Assembly: GCA_964510855.1 (NCBI GenBank)
Contig: CAZEDB010000005.1
Location: forward strand, 1-64,000
Source of the DNA: UBA8828 sp964510855
Lineage (GTDB): Bacteria; Verrucomicrobiota; Verrucomicrobiia; Opitutales; UBA953
Direction: 5' to 3'
DNA: 64,000 nt
Below are positions 33,086 to 41,617 of this stretch, piece by piece. The translations under genes and the position numbers were made by a program. How positions within the stretch are numbered: position 1 is the stretch's first letter; every line of letters begins with the position of its first letter. The notes beneath the pieces are model-generated. The model did no database searches. It was not told the DNA's origin and saw only the letters and a list, made by a program, of their open reading frames with translations.

Positions 33086-33859
33086 CTAGCGACGCAAGTA
33101 GCTGAGAACCTCAGCGTGCAGACCAGGTGCAGCCACTAAGGCGTTGCCCGCTGCCATCGCATCTGAGCCGTCCCACGCGGTCACGATTGCACCCGCACCG
33201 CGCAACACCGGAATCACTGGGATTAAGTCCCACGGATTCATAATCGGGTCCGCCATGACATGCGCCCGACCCGCCGCTACCATGAGGTGACCATAACCAT
33301 CGCCCCAGGTACGGGAGAAATTAGCCTTAGCGGTAAGGCCACGCCAATCCGCACGCGGGTGGTGGCGATAAATATTTTCAACGTCAGTAGTAAGCACCAC
33401 TGCCTGAGCCAGCGGAGATGCGACCACGCGCGTCGGTTGGCCATTGAAGGTAGCAGTCCGACCGTCACCCACCGCACGTTCGCGCAGAAGAGGTTGATCA
33501 ATCAGGCCGACCAAAGGGGCTTGCTGGTAACGCAACCCAACCAAGGTGGTGAAAAGGGGCACGCGGGAGATAAACGACTTGGTGCCATCAATCGGATCAA
33601 GCACCCAGCAAAACTCGCGGTTCTCATGCTCGGGACCAAATTCTTCGCCCACAATGCCGTGGTCAGGGTAAGTGTGCTTAATAGCCGCACGCATCACACG
33701 TTCCGCCTCTTTATCGGCGAGGGTGACGGGCGAACCATCGGACTTTATCTCAACCTCGAGCTTGGGTTTAGCCCAGCTAGAGCGAATGACCTCCCCTGCT
33801 AAATCAGCGAGGTGTTCGGTAAAGCGTTTAAGCTCGGTTAATTGAGACTCAGGAAGCAC
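33086..33859 (-). CDS. hisN: Inositol monophosphatase-family histidinol-phosphatase (HisN-like)
   Basis: About 257 residues from a GTG at 33859; an in-frame TTG at 33922 would leave only 19 bases to the divergent neighbour. The metal-binding motifs of the IMPase family are present: GEEFGPE, DPIDGTKSFISRVPLFTTLVGL, and WDLIPVIPVLRGAGA. The GDGYGHLMVAAGRAHVMAD stretch is characteristic of the HisN subgroup, which removes phosphate from histidinol-phosphate, the step before HisD. The hisA and hisD genes within 5 kb support this role. Confidence 0.85.
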   Translation of the reverse strand: MLPESQLTELKRFTEHLADLAGEVIRSSWAKPKLEVEIKSDGSPVTLADKEAERVMRAAIKHTYPDHGIVGEEFGPEHENREFCWVLDPIDGTKSFISRVPLFTTLVGLRYQQAPLVGLIDQPLLRERAVGDGRTATFNGQPTRVVASPLAQAVVLTTDVENIYRHHPRADWRGLTAKANFSRTWGDGYGHLMVAAGRAHVMADPIMNPWDLIPVIPVLRGAGAIVTAWDGSDAMAAGNALVAAPGLHAEVLSYLRR

Positions 33860-33941
33860 CGCAAAAGCCTGAAGATGAGTTTGGACTGGGACAAGACGGA
33901 ACCCGATTTGCCCTCCGCCCAAGCTTGCTCATGGTGGGGTT

Positions 33942-34682
33942 ATGTCGACTCCCCCACCTGAGCCTACTGGCACCCCTGCCCTCTATCAGCGGTGGCAAGA
34001 CTTGCTGTTTCTCCACTGGGAAATCGACCTCGCACAGGCAGAACGACGGCTCCCACCCGGTCTCACCGTAGATACCTTTGCTAGCAAAACCTACGCAGGC
34101 TTAATCGCTTTCTCCATGCGCAAGGTGCGACCCCGCGGCCTGCCTTGGCTCCCTTGGATTTCAAATTTCCTAGAACTTAATGTGAGGCTTTATGTCAAGG
34201 GACCAGGCGGACGCCCCGGCGTGTATTTTCTTTCGCTCGACTGCGACCGTGCACTCGCGGTCAAGATTGCGCGCACTCGTTACCACCTGCCCTACGAACA
34301 TGCGGCGATGTCACGAGATACCAACCCCGACGCGCAGACATTTTCCTGCCAGCGAAAGGGCAAACCTGATGCCGCTATCTACCAGTGGAGAAATTCAGGT
34401 TCGGCCGCAGTCGCCTTACCCGGCACGCTAGAATATTTTCTGGCGGAGCGTTATAGCTTCTTTGCCGCCACCGCCAAGGGAGAGCTAAGGTTAGGCGACG
34501 TCCGCCATGAGCCCTATCAATTAAGCCCGGTAACCGTAGATACCGCGTCGGATTTGCCTTTAAAATGGGCAGGGTTAGAACCGCAGGGAACGGCTCACGC
34601 TATGGCCTCACCCGGAGCCGATGTCCGTTGCTGGAGTCTTAAAGACGCCGTCTTGCCTCAAAGCCCGAAGCCCCTCTCATAG
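33942..34682 (+). CDS. DUF2071 (YqjF-like) protein
   Basis: A 246-residue protein with the DUF2071 pattern: YQRWQDLLFLHWEID, then LPPGLTVDTFASKTYAGLIAF, ELNVRLYVKGPGGRPGVYFL, and YHLPYEHAAM in the middle. The biochemical function of the family is unknown; it has an acetoacetate decarboxylase-like fold. No signal peptide. Its last codons lie just before the HAD gene on the same strand (four bases), so they are probably co-transcribed. Confidence 0.88.
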   Translation: MSTPPPEPTGTPALYQRWQDLLFLHWEIDLAQAERRLPPGLTVDTFASKTYAGLIAFSMRKVRPRGLPWLPWISNFLELNVRLYVKGPGGRPGVYFLSLDCDRALAVKIARTRYHLPYEHAAMSRDTNPDAQTFSCQRKGKPDAAIYQWRNSGSAAVALPGTLEYFLAERYSFFAATAKGELRLGDVRHEPYQLSPVTVDTASDLPLKWAGLEPQGTAHAMASPGADVRCWSLKDAVLPQSPKPLS

Positions 34683-34686
34683 ATTC

Positions 34687-35352
34687 ATGCGCCGTCAGCT
34701 CGCCGATTACCGACATATCGTCTGGGACTGGAATGGCACCCTGCTTGATGATACCTGGCTTTGTTGCGAAGCCTTAAACAGCATGCTGGCTAAACGCCAA
34801 TTGCCCTTGGTTGATCCCGCGGATTATACGCGCCTCTTCGAGTTCCCCGTACAACGCGTCTACCGCAAGGTTGGCATCATGGTCGATGAAGCTGAGTTTG
34901 AAGCGGTGTCGCATGAATTTGTTGCCACCTACGAATCGCGAAAAGGGGAATGTGGGTTGCACGCGGGTGCTCTTGAATTTCTCGATGTCTTAAGTGCGCA
35001 GGGCGTGGGGCACTCGGTCTTATCCGCCTACGAACATAACCTCTTGCAACAAACGCTCGAAAGTATGGCACTAGCCCATCGCTTCCGGAAACTTTGTGGC
35101 GGGGGCGATATTCATGCCCGCAGTAAAGCCCTCCGGGCGCAGACCCATTTACACGACCTCGCCGTAAATGCCCATGACACGCTTTATATCGGCGATACCG
35201 TGCATGACCTCGAAGCGGCGCAAGCCATGGGAACGGACTGCTTACTCGTTGCCCACGGCGGCCAGCACCGTTCGCGACTTGTGGGGCAAGGAGCGCCGGT
35301 GGTTGAAAGCTTTGCTGAACTTCACGCGCTCTTGCAGATCGCAAAGCCCTAA
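34687..35352 (+). CDS. HAD-superfamily hydrolase, phosphoglycolate phosphatase-like
   Basis: 221 residues from ATG 34687. HAD motif I is VWDWNGTLLDD, with tryptophan in place of the usual phenylalanine, and both aspartates present. A helical cap domain follows, motif II is near SVLSAY, and motif IV is YIGDTVHDLEAAQAMG. It probably dephosphorylates a small metabolite such as phosphoglycolate; substrate specificity cannot be read. Its end overlaps the convergent HDAC-like gene by four bases. Confidence 0.88.
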   Translation: MRRQLADYRHIVWDWNGTLLDDTWLCCEALNSMLAKRQLPLVDPADYTRLFEFPVQRVYRKVGIMVDEAEFEAVSHEFVATYESRKGECGLHAGALEFLDVLSAQGVGHSVLSAYEHNLLQQTLESMALAHRFRKLCGGGDIHARSKALRAQTHLHDLAVNAHDTLYIGDTVHDLEAAQAMGTDCLLVAHGGQHRSRLVGQGAPVVESFAELHALLQIAKP

Positions 35353-36242
35353 GAACTAAACGCAGCCGCTCGAAGAATCGTGTCGGCATGGAGACGGGCG
35401 GTCTTACTCCGCTCACGGTTGTAGCCACCTCCGTAGAGAACTACCAAGGGAATGCCTGCCCCGCGCGTAGCACTTAAGACCCTATGGTCACGGGCGGCCA
35501 TGTCCTGCTCGGTAAGTTGCATGTAACCAAAACGGTCGTCGGCATGGACATCGACCCCGCTGTTCCAAAAAACGAGTTGAGGTTGGCTGCGCTCGATAGC
35601 CTCATCGAGCGAACGACTTAAAGCAGCCAAGTACTCTGCCCCCTCTACCCCGCGAGGTAAGCCAACATCGAGATCACCCGTTTCTTTTTCGGAGGGATAA
35701 TTTCGTGCGACATGAATGGAATGGGAGAAACGATTGGGCTTCCCGCGAAGCAGCGCGTGCGTTCCATTGCCTTGGTGGGCGTCAGTATCTAAAACGAGAA
35801 TTCGTAAATCTGGAACTGAAGCCTCTAAAGTCGCACAGGCAACCGCGACATCATTAAGCACACAAAAGCCAAGTCCACGGTCGGCAAAGGCATGATGCGT
35901 TCCGCCGCCAAGATTCGCAGCAATCCCCTCGGCAAGGGCTGCATGCGCAGCAAGGACAGTGCCATGGGTTTCTCGACGGCAACGATCCAACAGGGCTGAG
36001 TTGTCGGGTAAGCCTAAGCGATTGCGGTCATAATCTGAGAGTTGGCCGTCACGTACCGCCGTTAAGTAGGCAGAGGTGTGGACCTGCTGGAGCATCTCCC
36101 AAGGCGCAGGGGTGGGGGCAACGAAACGGGCACCGCGCAACTCGGTCTCGAGCAGGGCCCGAGAGCGGGTGAACTTATCCATCGGGAAGGGGTGCTCCTC
36201 GGGAAGCGGATAATGGTAGTCAGCGTGATGAAAGCAGAGCAC
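35349..36242 (-). CDS. Histone deacetylase / acetoin-utilisation family deacetylase
   Basis: About 297 residues, taken from a GTG at 36242 because family similarity begins there (LCFHHADYHYPLPEEHPFPM); a longer frame to 36401 has no similarity and overlaps acs. The zinc-enzyme motifs are GGGTHHAFADRGLGFCVLND, LDTDAHQGNGTHALL with the metal ligands, and NSGVDVHADDRFGYMQL. It should deacetylate a small molecule or protein lysine. It is divergent from acetyl-CoA synthetase, an enzyme class often controlled by lysine acetylation, which makes a functional pairing plausible but unproven. Confidence 0.88.
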   Translation of the reverse strand: MLCFHHADYHYPLPEEHPFPMDKFTRSRALLETELRGARFVAPTPAPWEMLQQVHTSAYLTAVRDGQLSDYDRNRLGLPDNSALLDRCRRETHGTVLAAHAALAEGIAANLGGGTHHAFADRGLGFCVLNDVAVACATLEASVPDLRILVLDTDAHQGNGTHALLRGKPNRFSHSIHVARNYPSEKETGDLDVGLPRGVEGAEYLAALSRSLDEAIERSQPQLVFWNSGVDVHADDRFGYMQLTEQDMAARDHRVLSATRGAGIPLVVLYGGGYNRERSKTARLHADTILRAAAFSS

Positions 36243-36399
36243 GAGAAGAGAGAAGACTCTAAGGATACGAAGGCGGGAAAGTATGCCAAAATCGCCCGTA
36301 CCCCCAGCATCCACCCTGGCCCCATTTACCCTCGCGGGCCTGCCCATCCAGACTTGCCCGCGGCCAATCCGACGCTCACTTTTAAGCACCCCCATTCCC

Positions 36400-38517
36400 A
36401 TGCAGACCTTTGATCAAAATCCTTGGCTCTATCTTGGCCTTGCGCTCACCGTGATAGTCGCGGTTTACATCATCCTTAACCGGCGCCCTTCAGTCGCAGC
36501 AGCCTCAGAGGACGCCGAAGCAATTGATGATGTGATTAAAGCTGGGGCCGAAACTCTAGGTTCCTCGGATCAACTTTTCAAACCCAGCGCAGCTTTTGTG
36601 GCCAAGGCCCGTGTTAAGGGCATGGAAGGTTATGAAAAACTTTATCGCCGCTCGATTGATGACATGGAGGGCTTCTGGTCCGACGAAGCCAAACAGCTCC
36701 ATTGGTTTAAACCTTGGAGCCAAGTACTTGATGAGTCGCGCAAACCTTACTTCCAGTGGTTTGTCGGCGGTAAAACTAACTTAGCTTATAACTGTCTCGA
36801 TGCCCAAATCGACAAGGGTCTGGGCGACAAGGTAGCAATTGTGTTTGAAGGTGAACCCACCGATGGCGGGAAAGCGACCGACCTTCGTCGCATTACCTAC
36901 CGCGAGCTCCACCGCGGGGTTTGTCGTTTCGCCAATGTGCTCAAATCCTTGAATCTCAAAAAAGGCGATACGGTGGCTATCTACATGCCCATGGTACCTG
37001 AGTTGGCCATGGCTGTATTGGCCTGTGCCCGCTTAGGCGTGGTGCACTCCGTCGTCTTTGGTGGATTCTCTGCCGAGTCGATTCGCGATCGCGTCAATGA
37101 CGCCTCATCCAAGGCGGTTATCACCATGGATGGCGGTTGGCGCCGCGGAAAATTCCTCCCCCTCAAGCAAGTTGTAGACGAAGCGGTTAAGGATTGTCCG
37201 AGCATTAAGCATGTTCTGGTACTGCAGCGCCACCCGGGCAAAACCGATCCTTCCTGCGTCATGCAAGCAGGCCGCGATGTTTGGTATCATGAAGCCGAAG
37301 CTAAGGTTAACGACGTGTGCGCAGCGGCCGAACAAGATGCCGAGGATGTACTCTTCTTGCTCTACACCTCAGGTTCAACGGGCAAGCCCAAGGGCATTAT
37401 TCACACCACCGGTGGCTACATGGTGCATGCCTATGCTACCAACAAGTACACTTTTGATTTACGCGGCGATGATCTCTTCTGGTGCACGGCGGATGTTGGC
37501 TGGGTAACAGGCCATACTTATGTGGTCTATGGACCGCTGCTCAATGGTTGCTCGGTCTTAATGTATGAAGGAGCACCCGATGCTCCCGACTACAGTCGCT
37601 TCTGGAAAATTGTCGAAGACCACAAAGTTAGCGTCTTCTACACGGCCCCTACCGCTATTCGTGCCTTCATGAAATGGGGCGATCAATGGGTCAATAAACA
37701 CGACCTCTCGTCACTGCGCTTACTGGGTTCGGTTGGCGAACCCATCAACCCTGAAGCTTGGCTTTGGTATCACAAAAAAATTGGGGCTGAGCGTTGCCCT
37801 ATCGTAGACACTTGGTGGCAAACCGAAACCGGCGGTCACATGATCACGCCGATTCCTGGCTGCACCCCAACTAAACCTGGCTCAGCTACCCTGCCCTTCT
37901 TTGGTATCGATGCGGCGGTGCTCGACGAACAAGGCAATGAAACCGATCATGGTATTCTTGCCATTCGCCGACCTTGGCCGGGCATTATGCGCGGCATCTA
38001 TGGTGATGAGAAACGCTACATTGATGCCTATTGGAGTCGCTGGGGCGGCAAGTACTACTTCCCTGGCGACGGCGCTATTCGCGATAAAGATGGCTACCTC
38101 TGGATCACCGGTCGAGTCGACGACGTCGTCAATGTCTCAGGTCACCGTATCGGCACGGCTGAGCTCGAAGCCGTATTTATTGAACACGCTGCCGTGGCTG
38201 AATCCGCCGTGGTGGGTGTTAAACATGATCTTAAGGGACAAGGCCTGATGGCGTTTGTCATCTTAAAGTCTGCCGCTGCTGGTACTGATGAAGCCGCTCT
38301 CGCCAAAACACTCAATGGTATGGTCGATGAAAAAATAGGGAAGTTCGCCCGTCCCGAACGCATCGTCTTTGTTCCTGATCTCCCCAAGACGCGTTCAGGA
38401 AAAATCATGCGACGCCTGTTGCGCGATGTCTCGGAGGGGCGTGAATTAGGTAACGTCTCAACCCTGGCTGACCCTTCGGTAGTCGAAGCCATCAAACGCA
38501 AGTTCACCGGGGCCTAG
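36400..38517 (+). CDS. acs: Acetyl-CoA synthetase with N-terminal membrane anchor
   Basis: 705 residues from ATG 36400. Residues about 9-27 (WLYLGLALTVIVAVYIILN) form a clear transmembrane helix, followed by RR, an acidic linker, and then a full AMP-forming acetyl-CoA synthetase. Motifs are LLYTSGSTGKPKGI (P-loop), LGSVGEPINPEAW, DTWWQTETGG, GRVDDVVNVSGHRI, and the C-terminal KTRSGKIMRR with the acetylatable lysine. Acs activates acetate to acetyl-CoA and is normally soluble, so the anchor is unusual. The positive RR after the helix suggests the enzyme faces the cytoplasm. A strong terminator follows. Confidence 0.95.
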   Translation: MQTFDQNPWLYLGLALTVIVAVYIILNRRPSVAAASEDAEAIDDVIKAGAETLGSSDQLFKPSAAFVAKARVKGMEGYEKLYRRSIDDMEGFWSDEAKQLHWFKPWSQVLDESRKPYFQWFVGGKTNLAYNCLDAQIDKGLGDKVAIVFEGEPTDGGKATDLRRITYRELHRGVCRFANVLKSLNLKKGDTVAIYMPMVPELAMAVLACARLGVVHSVVFGGFSAESIRDRVNDASSKAVITMDGGWRRGKFLPLKQVVDEAVKDCPSIKHVLVLQRHPGKTDPSCVMQAGRDVWYHEAEAKVNDVCAAAEQDAEDVLFLLYTSGSTGKPKGIIHTTGGYMVHAYATNKYTFDLRGDDLFWCTADVGWVTGHTYVVYGPLLNGCSVLMYEGAPDAPDYSRFWKIVEDHKVSVFYTAPTAIRAFMKWGDQWVNKHDLSSLRLLGSVGEPINPEAWLWYHKKIGAERCPIVDTWWQTETGGHMITPIPGCTPTKPGSATLPFFGIDAAVLDEQGNETDHGILAIRRPWPGIMRGIYGDEKRYIDAYWSRWGGKYYFPGDGAIRDKDGYLWITGRVDDVVNVSGHRIGTAELEAVFIEHAAVAESAVVGVKHDLKGQGLMAFVILKSAAAGTDEAALAKTLNGMVDEKIGKFARPERIVFVPDLPKTRSGKIMRRLLRDVSEGRELGNVSTLADPSVVEAIKRKFTGA

Positions 38518-38536
38518 GCGACGAACGCTTAGCTTA

Positions 38537-38566
38537 CAAAGGCCCGCTCTTGGCGGGCCTTTTTGT
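38537..38566 (+). terminator. Intrinsic terminator after acs
   Basis: AAGGCCCGC - TCTTG - GCGGGCCTT (38539-38561) followed by TTTTG, about 20 bases after the acs stop. An A-run on the other side may let it serve the convergent mutY gene also. Confidence 0.9.
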
Positions 38567-38601
38567 TGGGTTAGCAAAGAACCGCGGCGTAGGCGAACCC
38601 T

Positions 38602-39627
38602 TCAGGCGAGTAACTCTTTAATCCACTTCAAGTGCGGCCCGGCAACCGCCGCAAAAGGTAACTCCGTTAGCGCAACCCATACGAGCCCTTCGCGCTTGGG
38701 ATAAGCCGCTTTAGCCCGCGGCTGATGCAGGCGCTCTTCATAGGTGGTCGAGGTAATGGTGCGCCGGCGGATGGCGATTGGCGTCTGAGGCAAATGACCG
38801 AGGGACGCCATGGTAGGCAACTCCGCTAAGCCAGCGAGCCGCTGGGCACCTTGGGGATAGCGACGCAACAGCACTTTACCTTTAACCACGATGAGGGCGC
38901 GCTCGACCGTCTCGCGCTTGCGGGCCTTCGCCATAAATTTAGGAATGGCGGTGGCTTGACCTCGTGAAGCGCACCAACGGGCAATCGGACAAACTTCACA
39001 GGTAGGTGCGGCTTTACGGCATACCGTCGCACCCAACTCCATAATAGCCTGGTTATAGTCACCCGGCTGCGACGGCGAAAGTAACGCTTGAGCCTGTGGC
39101 GTGACCGCCCGAACCGCATCTGCGGTGGAGGTAAAGGTGCGACGTAGCCCCAACAAGCGCGTTACGACGCGCACGACATTACCATCAACCACCGCCACAG
39201 GATCTCCGTAAGCAATACTCCCAATTGCAGCTGCGGTGTAAGGACCGACTCCAGGTAATTGTTGCCACGCCGCGGCGGTTTGGGGCGACTTAGGCAAAGC
39301 GACCACCGCTTGGGCTAAAGCATGCAAGAGACGAGCCCGACGGTAGTAACCCAACCCAGCCCATGCGGCTAAGACCTCGTGCTCTTTGGCCTGAGCAAGG
39401 TGCTTAAACGTTGGCCAACGAGCGACCCAGCGTTCGAAATAAGGAATGACGGTGGCTACCTGTGTCTGCTGAAGCATGAACTCCGAAACCGCAGTGCGAT
39501 AGGGTGTTGGAGCATGACGCCACGGTAAGGGACGCTGGGCTTTATGGTACCAAGCCAGCAAGGAACGACGAAAAGCAGGGGCTTCGCCCGGTTTGGCGAC
39601 GGAAGGGGCTGGATTTGCAGACGCCAC
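38602..39627 (-). CDS. mutY: A/G-specific adenine DNA glycosylase
   Basis: 341 residues from a GTG at 39627. MutY removes adenine paired with 8-oxoguanine. Helix-hairpin-helix LPGVGPYTAAAIGSIAYG, catalytic Glu in FMLQQTQVATV, catalytic Asp in VAVVDGNVVRVV, and the [4Fe-4S] cluster cysteines C-x6-C-x2-C-x5-C in CRKAAPTCEVCPIARWC are all intact. The C-terminal NUDIX-like 8-oxoG recognition domain is present but diverged. Divergent from rnhC. Confidence 0.95.
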   Translation of the reverse strand: MASANPAPSVAKPGEAPAFRRSLLAWYHKAQRPLPWRHAPTPYRTAVSEFMLQQTQVATVIPYFERWVARWPTFKHLAQAKEHEVLAAWAGLGYYRRARLLHALAQAVVALPKSPQTAAAWQQLPGVGPYTAAAIGSIAYGDPVAVVDGNVVRVVTRLLGLRRTFTSTADAVRAVTPQAQALLSPSQPGDYNQAIMELGATVCRKAAPTCEVCPIARWCASRGQATAIPKFMAKARKRETVERALIVVKGKVLLRRYPQGAQRLAGLAELPTMASLGHLPQTPIAIRRRTITSTTYEERLHQPRAKAAYPKREGLVWVALTELPFAAVAGPHLKWIKELLA

Positions 39628-39647
39628 ACTCTAGTTAATAAAGCACG

Positions 39648-40658
39648 ATGGCACCCAAGGCAAAGCGGGATTCAGAAGACGGCCCTAAGAAACCCTCGCT
39701 CTACACAATCAAACTAACCCCTGCCCAAGCGGAAAAGCTGCACGGGTTGTTGAAGAAAAAAGGCTGGGAGCCCTTTGAGGTCAACCATGCTGCCTTTGCT
39801 TACAAAACGGCGGGGGTTAATGTGGTGCACTACACTTCAGGTAAGTGCGTGATTTCGGGTAAAGAGACGCAGGAATTTGTCCAATTCACCCTCGAAGGCG
39901 AAGTCACGGGTGAAGCTAAACTTGGTTACGAAGCCGAAAATAATCCGGAATGGTTCGAGGAACACCTCGGGCTTGATGAGTCGGGCAAGGGCGATGTGTT
40001 TGGCCCGGTCATCTCGGCGTGTGTGATTGGCGACGCCAGTATGGTAAAGATGTGGCGCGAAGCCGGCGTGGCTGACTCTAAGAAACTTAATGATGTAAAG
40101 ATTGCCGAGTTAGATAAGAAAATCCGAGAGACACCGGGGGTAGTTGTCCGCACCACGTTTATGCGGATGGCAAAGTACAATGAACTCCACAGTCGCTTCG
40201 GAAAAAATCTCAACCGCTTGCTAGCTTGGATGCACGCAACTTCGGCAGCTGAGGCCTTGCTGCAATTTGAAACCACACATGGCCGTAAGCCTGCTTGGGG
40301 TCTACTCGACCAGTTTACGGAAGAGCCCTTGGTACAAAATGAACTCACGCGCAAAGGTATCACCTTTGATTTACGTATGCGCACCAAGGCTGAATCGGAT
40401 CCGATTGTCGCTGCCGCTTCCATTGTGGCTCGGGCAGCCTTTGTCCGCGAACTCGAGCGGCTGGCTAATGATGGGGGTGTGCCCTTGCCTAAAGGTGCGG
40501 GAATGGCTCCTCACAAAGCAGCGATGGATGAATTAGTCGGACGGTTCGGTCCCGCCATTTTAGTTAATTTTGCTAAACTCCACTTCCGTGAGACCTATGA
40601 ACCTCGGGGTCTCGAACCGCCGGAGAAAAAAGCCTTTAAGCCTCGCAAGAAAAGTTGA
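39648..40658 (+). CDS. rnhC: Ribonuclease HIII
   Basis: 336 residues with an N-terminal TBP-like substrate-binding domain (about residues 15-95, YTIKLTPAQAEKLHGLLKKK) that distinguishes RNase HIII from HII. The catalytic domain begins LGLDESGKGDVFGPVISACV; further acidic residues appear in DQFTEEP and AESDPIVAAASIVARA. It degrades RNA in RNA-DNA hybrids. The stop overlaps the ATG of rnhB (TGATG), so the two nucleases are translationally coupled. Confidence 0.95.
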   Translation: MAPKAKRDSEDGPKKPSLYTIKLTPAQAEKLHGLLKKKGWEPFEVNHAAFAYKTAGVNVVHYTSGKCVISGKETQEFVQFTLEGEVTGEAKLGYEAENNPEWFEEHLGLDESGKGDVFGPVISACVIGDASMVKMWREAGVADSKKLNDVKIAELDKKIRETPGVVVRTTFMRMAKYNELHSRFGKNLNRLLAWMHATSAAEALLQFETTHGRKPAWGLLDQFTEEPLVQNELTRKGITFDLRMRTKAESDPIVAAASIVARAAFVRELERLANDGGVPLPKGAGMAPHKAAMDELVGRFGPAILVNFAKLHFRETYEPRGLEPPEKKAFKPRKKS

Positions 40659-41404
40659 TGGCTTCACTCGCTCAGTTCGACCGCCGACGCGGGGCTGAGC
40701 GGCCCGGCATTGCGGGAGTCGATGAAGCAGGCCGAGGTTCTTTAGCCGGACCTGTAGTTGCGGCGGCAGTCTGGCTAGATGGAGGTTTCTATGGGGATGC
40801 AGGTTGCCTACGTCGCGTGCGAGGAGCGCATGACTCCAAACAACTAACGGTTGAAGCGCGGGAGGATTTACGCGGCCGGATTGAATCCCTAAGTAGTGAA
40901 GGTAAATTGCGCTACACTTGGGCCAAAGCCGATGTAGTCGAAATCGCCGCGCAAAATATTCTCGGGGCAACTCGAACCGCAATGGCACGGTGCTTGGCGA
41001 CGCTCGACCAGTCCGCACGTCCTGCTCGCCCGTTCGCAGCCGCTGGCACGGAGGGTGAACTCTTTGGCTTTGGAGACAACCGAGCCGTCTTAGTATTAAT
41101 CGACGGGCTTCCGCTTCGACCTTTTGCCTGGGCTCATGAAGCGATTAAACAAGGCGACGGAAAATCGCTCGCCATCGCCTTGGCATCGATTGTGGCCAAG
41201 GTTGAACGTGACCGTTTGATGGCTGAGCTCGATAAGCGCTACCCACTCTACGGCTTTGCCACTCATAAGGGGTATGGCGTTCCCGAACATGTTGAAGCGA
41301 TTCGCACGCACGGGCCCTGCCCTGAACACCGGGATTTATTCCTCCGCAAGATACTCGCAGGCGAGGCACCGCCGGGCGACGAACAGGCGGAGTTTGAGTT
41401 TTGA
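40658..41404 (+). CDS. rnhB: Ribonuclease HII
   Basis: 248 residues from the ATG overlapping the rnhC stop. Catalytic motifs are GVDEAGRGSLAGPVVAAAV (family usually has GPLAGP), LVLIDGLPL, and GDGKSLAIALASIVAKVERD. An extra segment of about 20 residues (around ARPARPFAAAGTEGELFGFG) precedes the third motif. RNase HII removes single ribonucleotides and hybrid RNA. The tandem with RNase HIII is notable because the two enzymes overlap in function. Confidence 0.94.
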   Translation: MASLAQFDRRRGAERPGIAGVDEAGRGSLAGPVVAAAVWLDGGFYGDAGCLRRVRGAHDSKQLTVEAREDLRGRIESLSSEGKLRYTWAKADVVEIAAQNILGATRTAMARCLATLDQSARPARPFAAAGTEGELFGFGDNRAVLVLIDGLPLRPFAWAHEAIKQGDGKSLAIALASIVAKVERDRLMAELDKRYPLYGFATHKGYGVPEHVEAIRTHGPCPEHRDLFLRKILAGEAPPGDEQAEFEF

Positions 41405-41617
41405 GGAACTTAAGAAGATAGTTAGCGGGATTAGCGGTGTTAGCAGGAAGCGGGCGAAAGCATAACCAGCGCGTAGCTTTCCCGCTCACAGCTTTCCAGC
41501 CCAGTAATCGAAAGCTAACCAGCCTTTCAGCCATCCAGCTAAATTAGTCCCCTTCTACTCTCCACCCTTCACCCCTCCCTAATCCCTCATCCCTAATCTC
41601 TCATCCCTCATCTCCCC
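41405..41617. repeat. Intergenic repeat-rich region with heptad array running into bioC
   Basis: No gene is seen. It holds word-like direct repeats (GTTAGC / TTAGCGG near 41420-41445; AGCTTTCC twice; AACCAGC twice) and at 41575-41617 a pyrimidine-rich heptad array (TCCCTAA, TCCCTCA, TCTCTCA). Read on the minus strand the array starts at the bioC TGA stop (41608-41610); 41589-41610 matches 22 bases of the arrays after nuoA and fumarase except for the flank. Confidence 0.75.

Noticed and set aside
36283..36399. Upstream extension of acetyl-CoA synthetase to 36283
   Set aside because: It would add a proline-rich segment before the membrane helix and reach back towards the divergent deacetylase gene; ATG 36400 directly precedes the helix.
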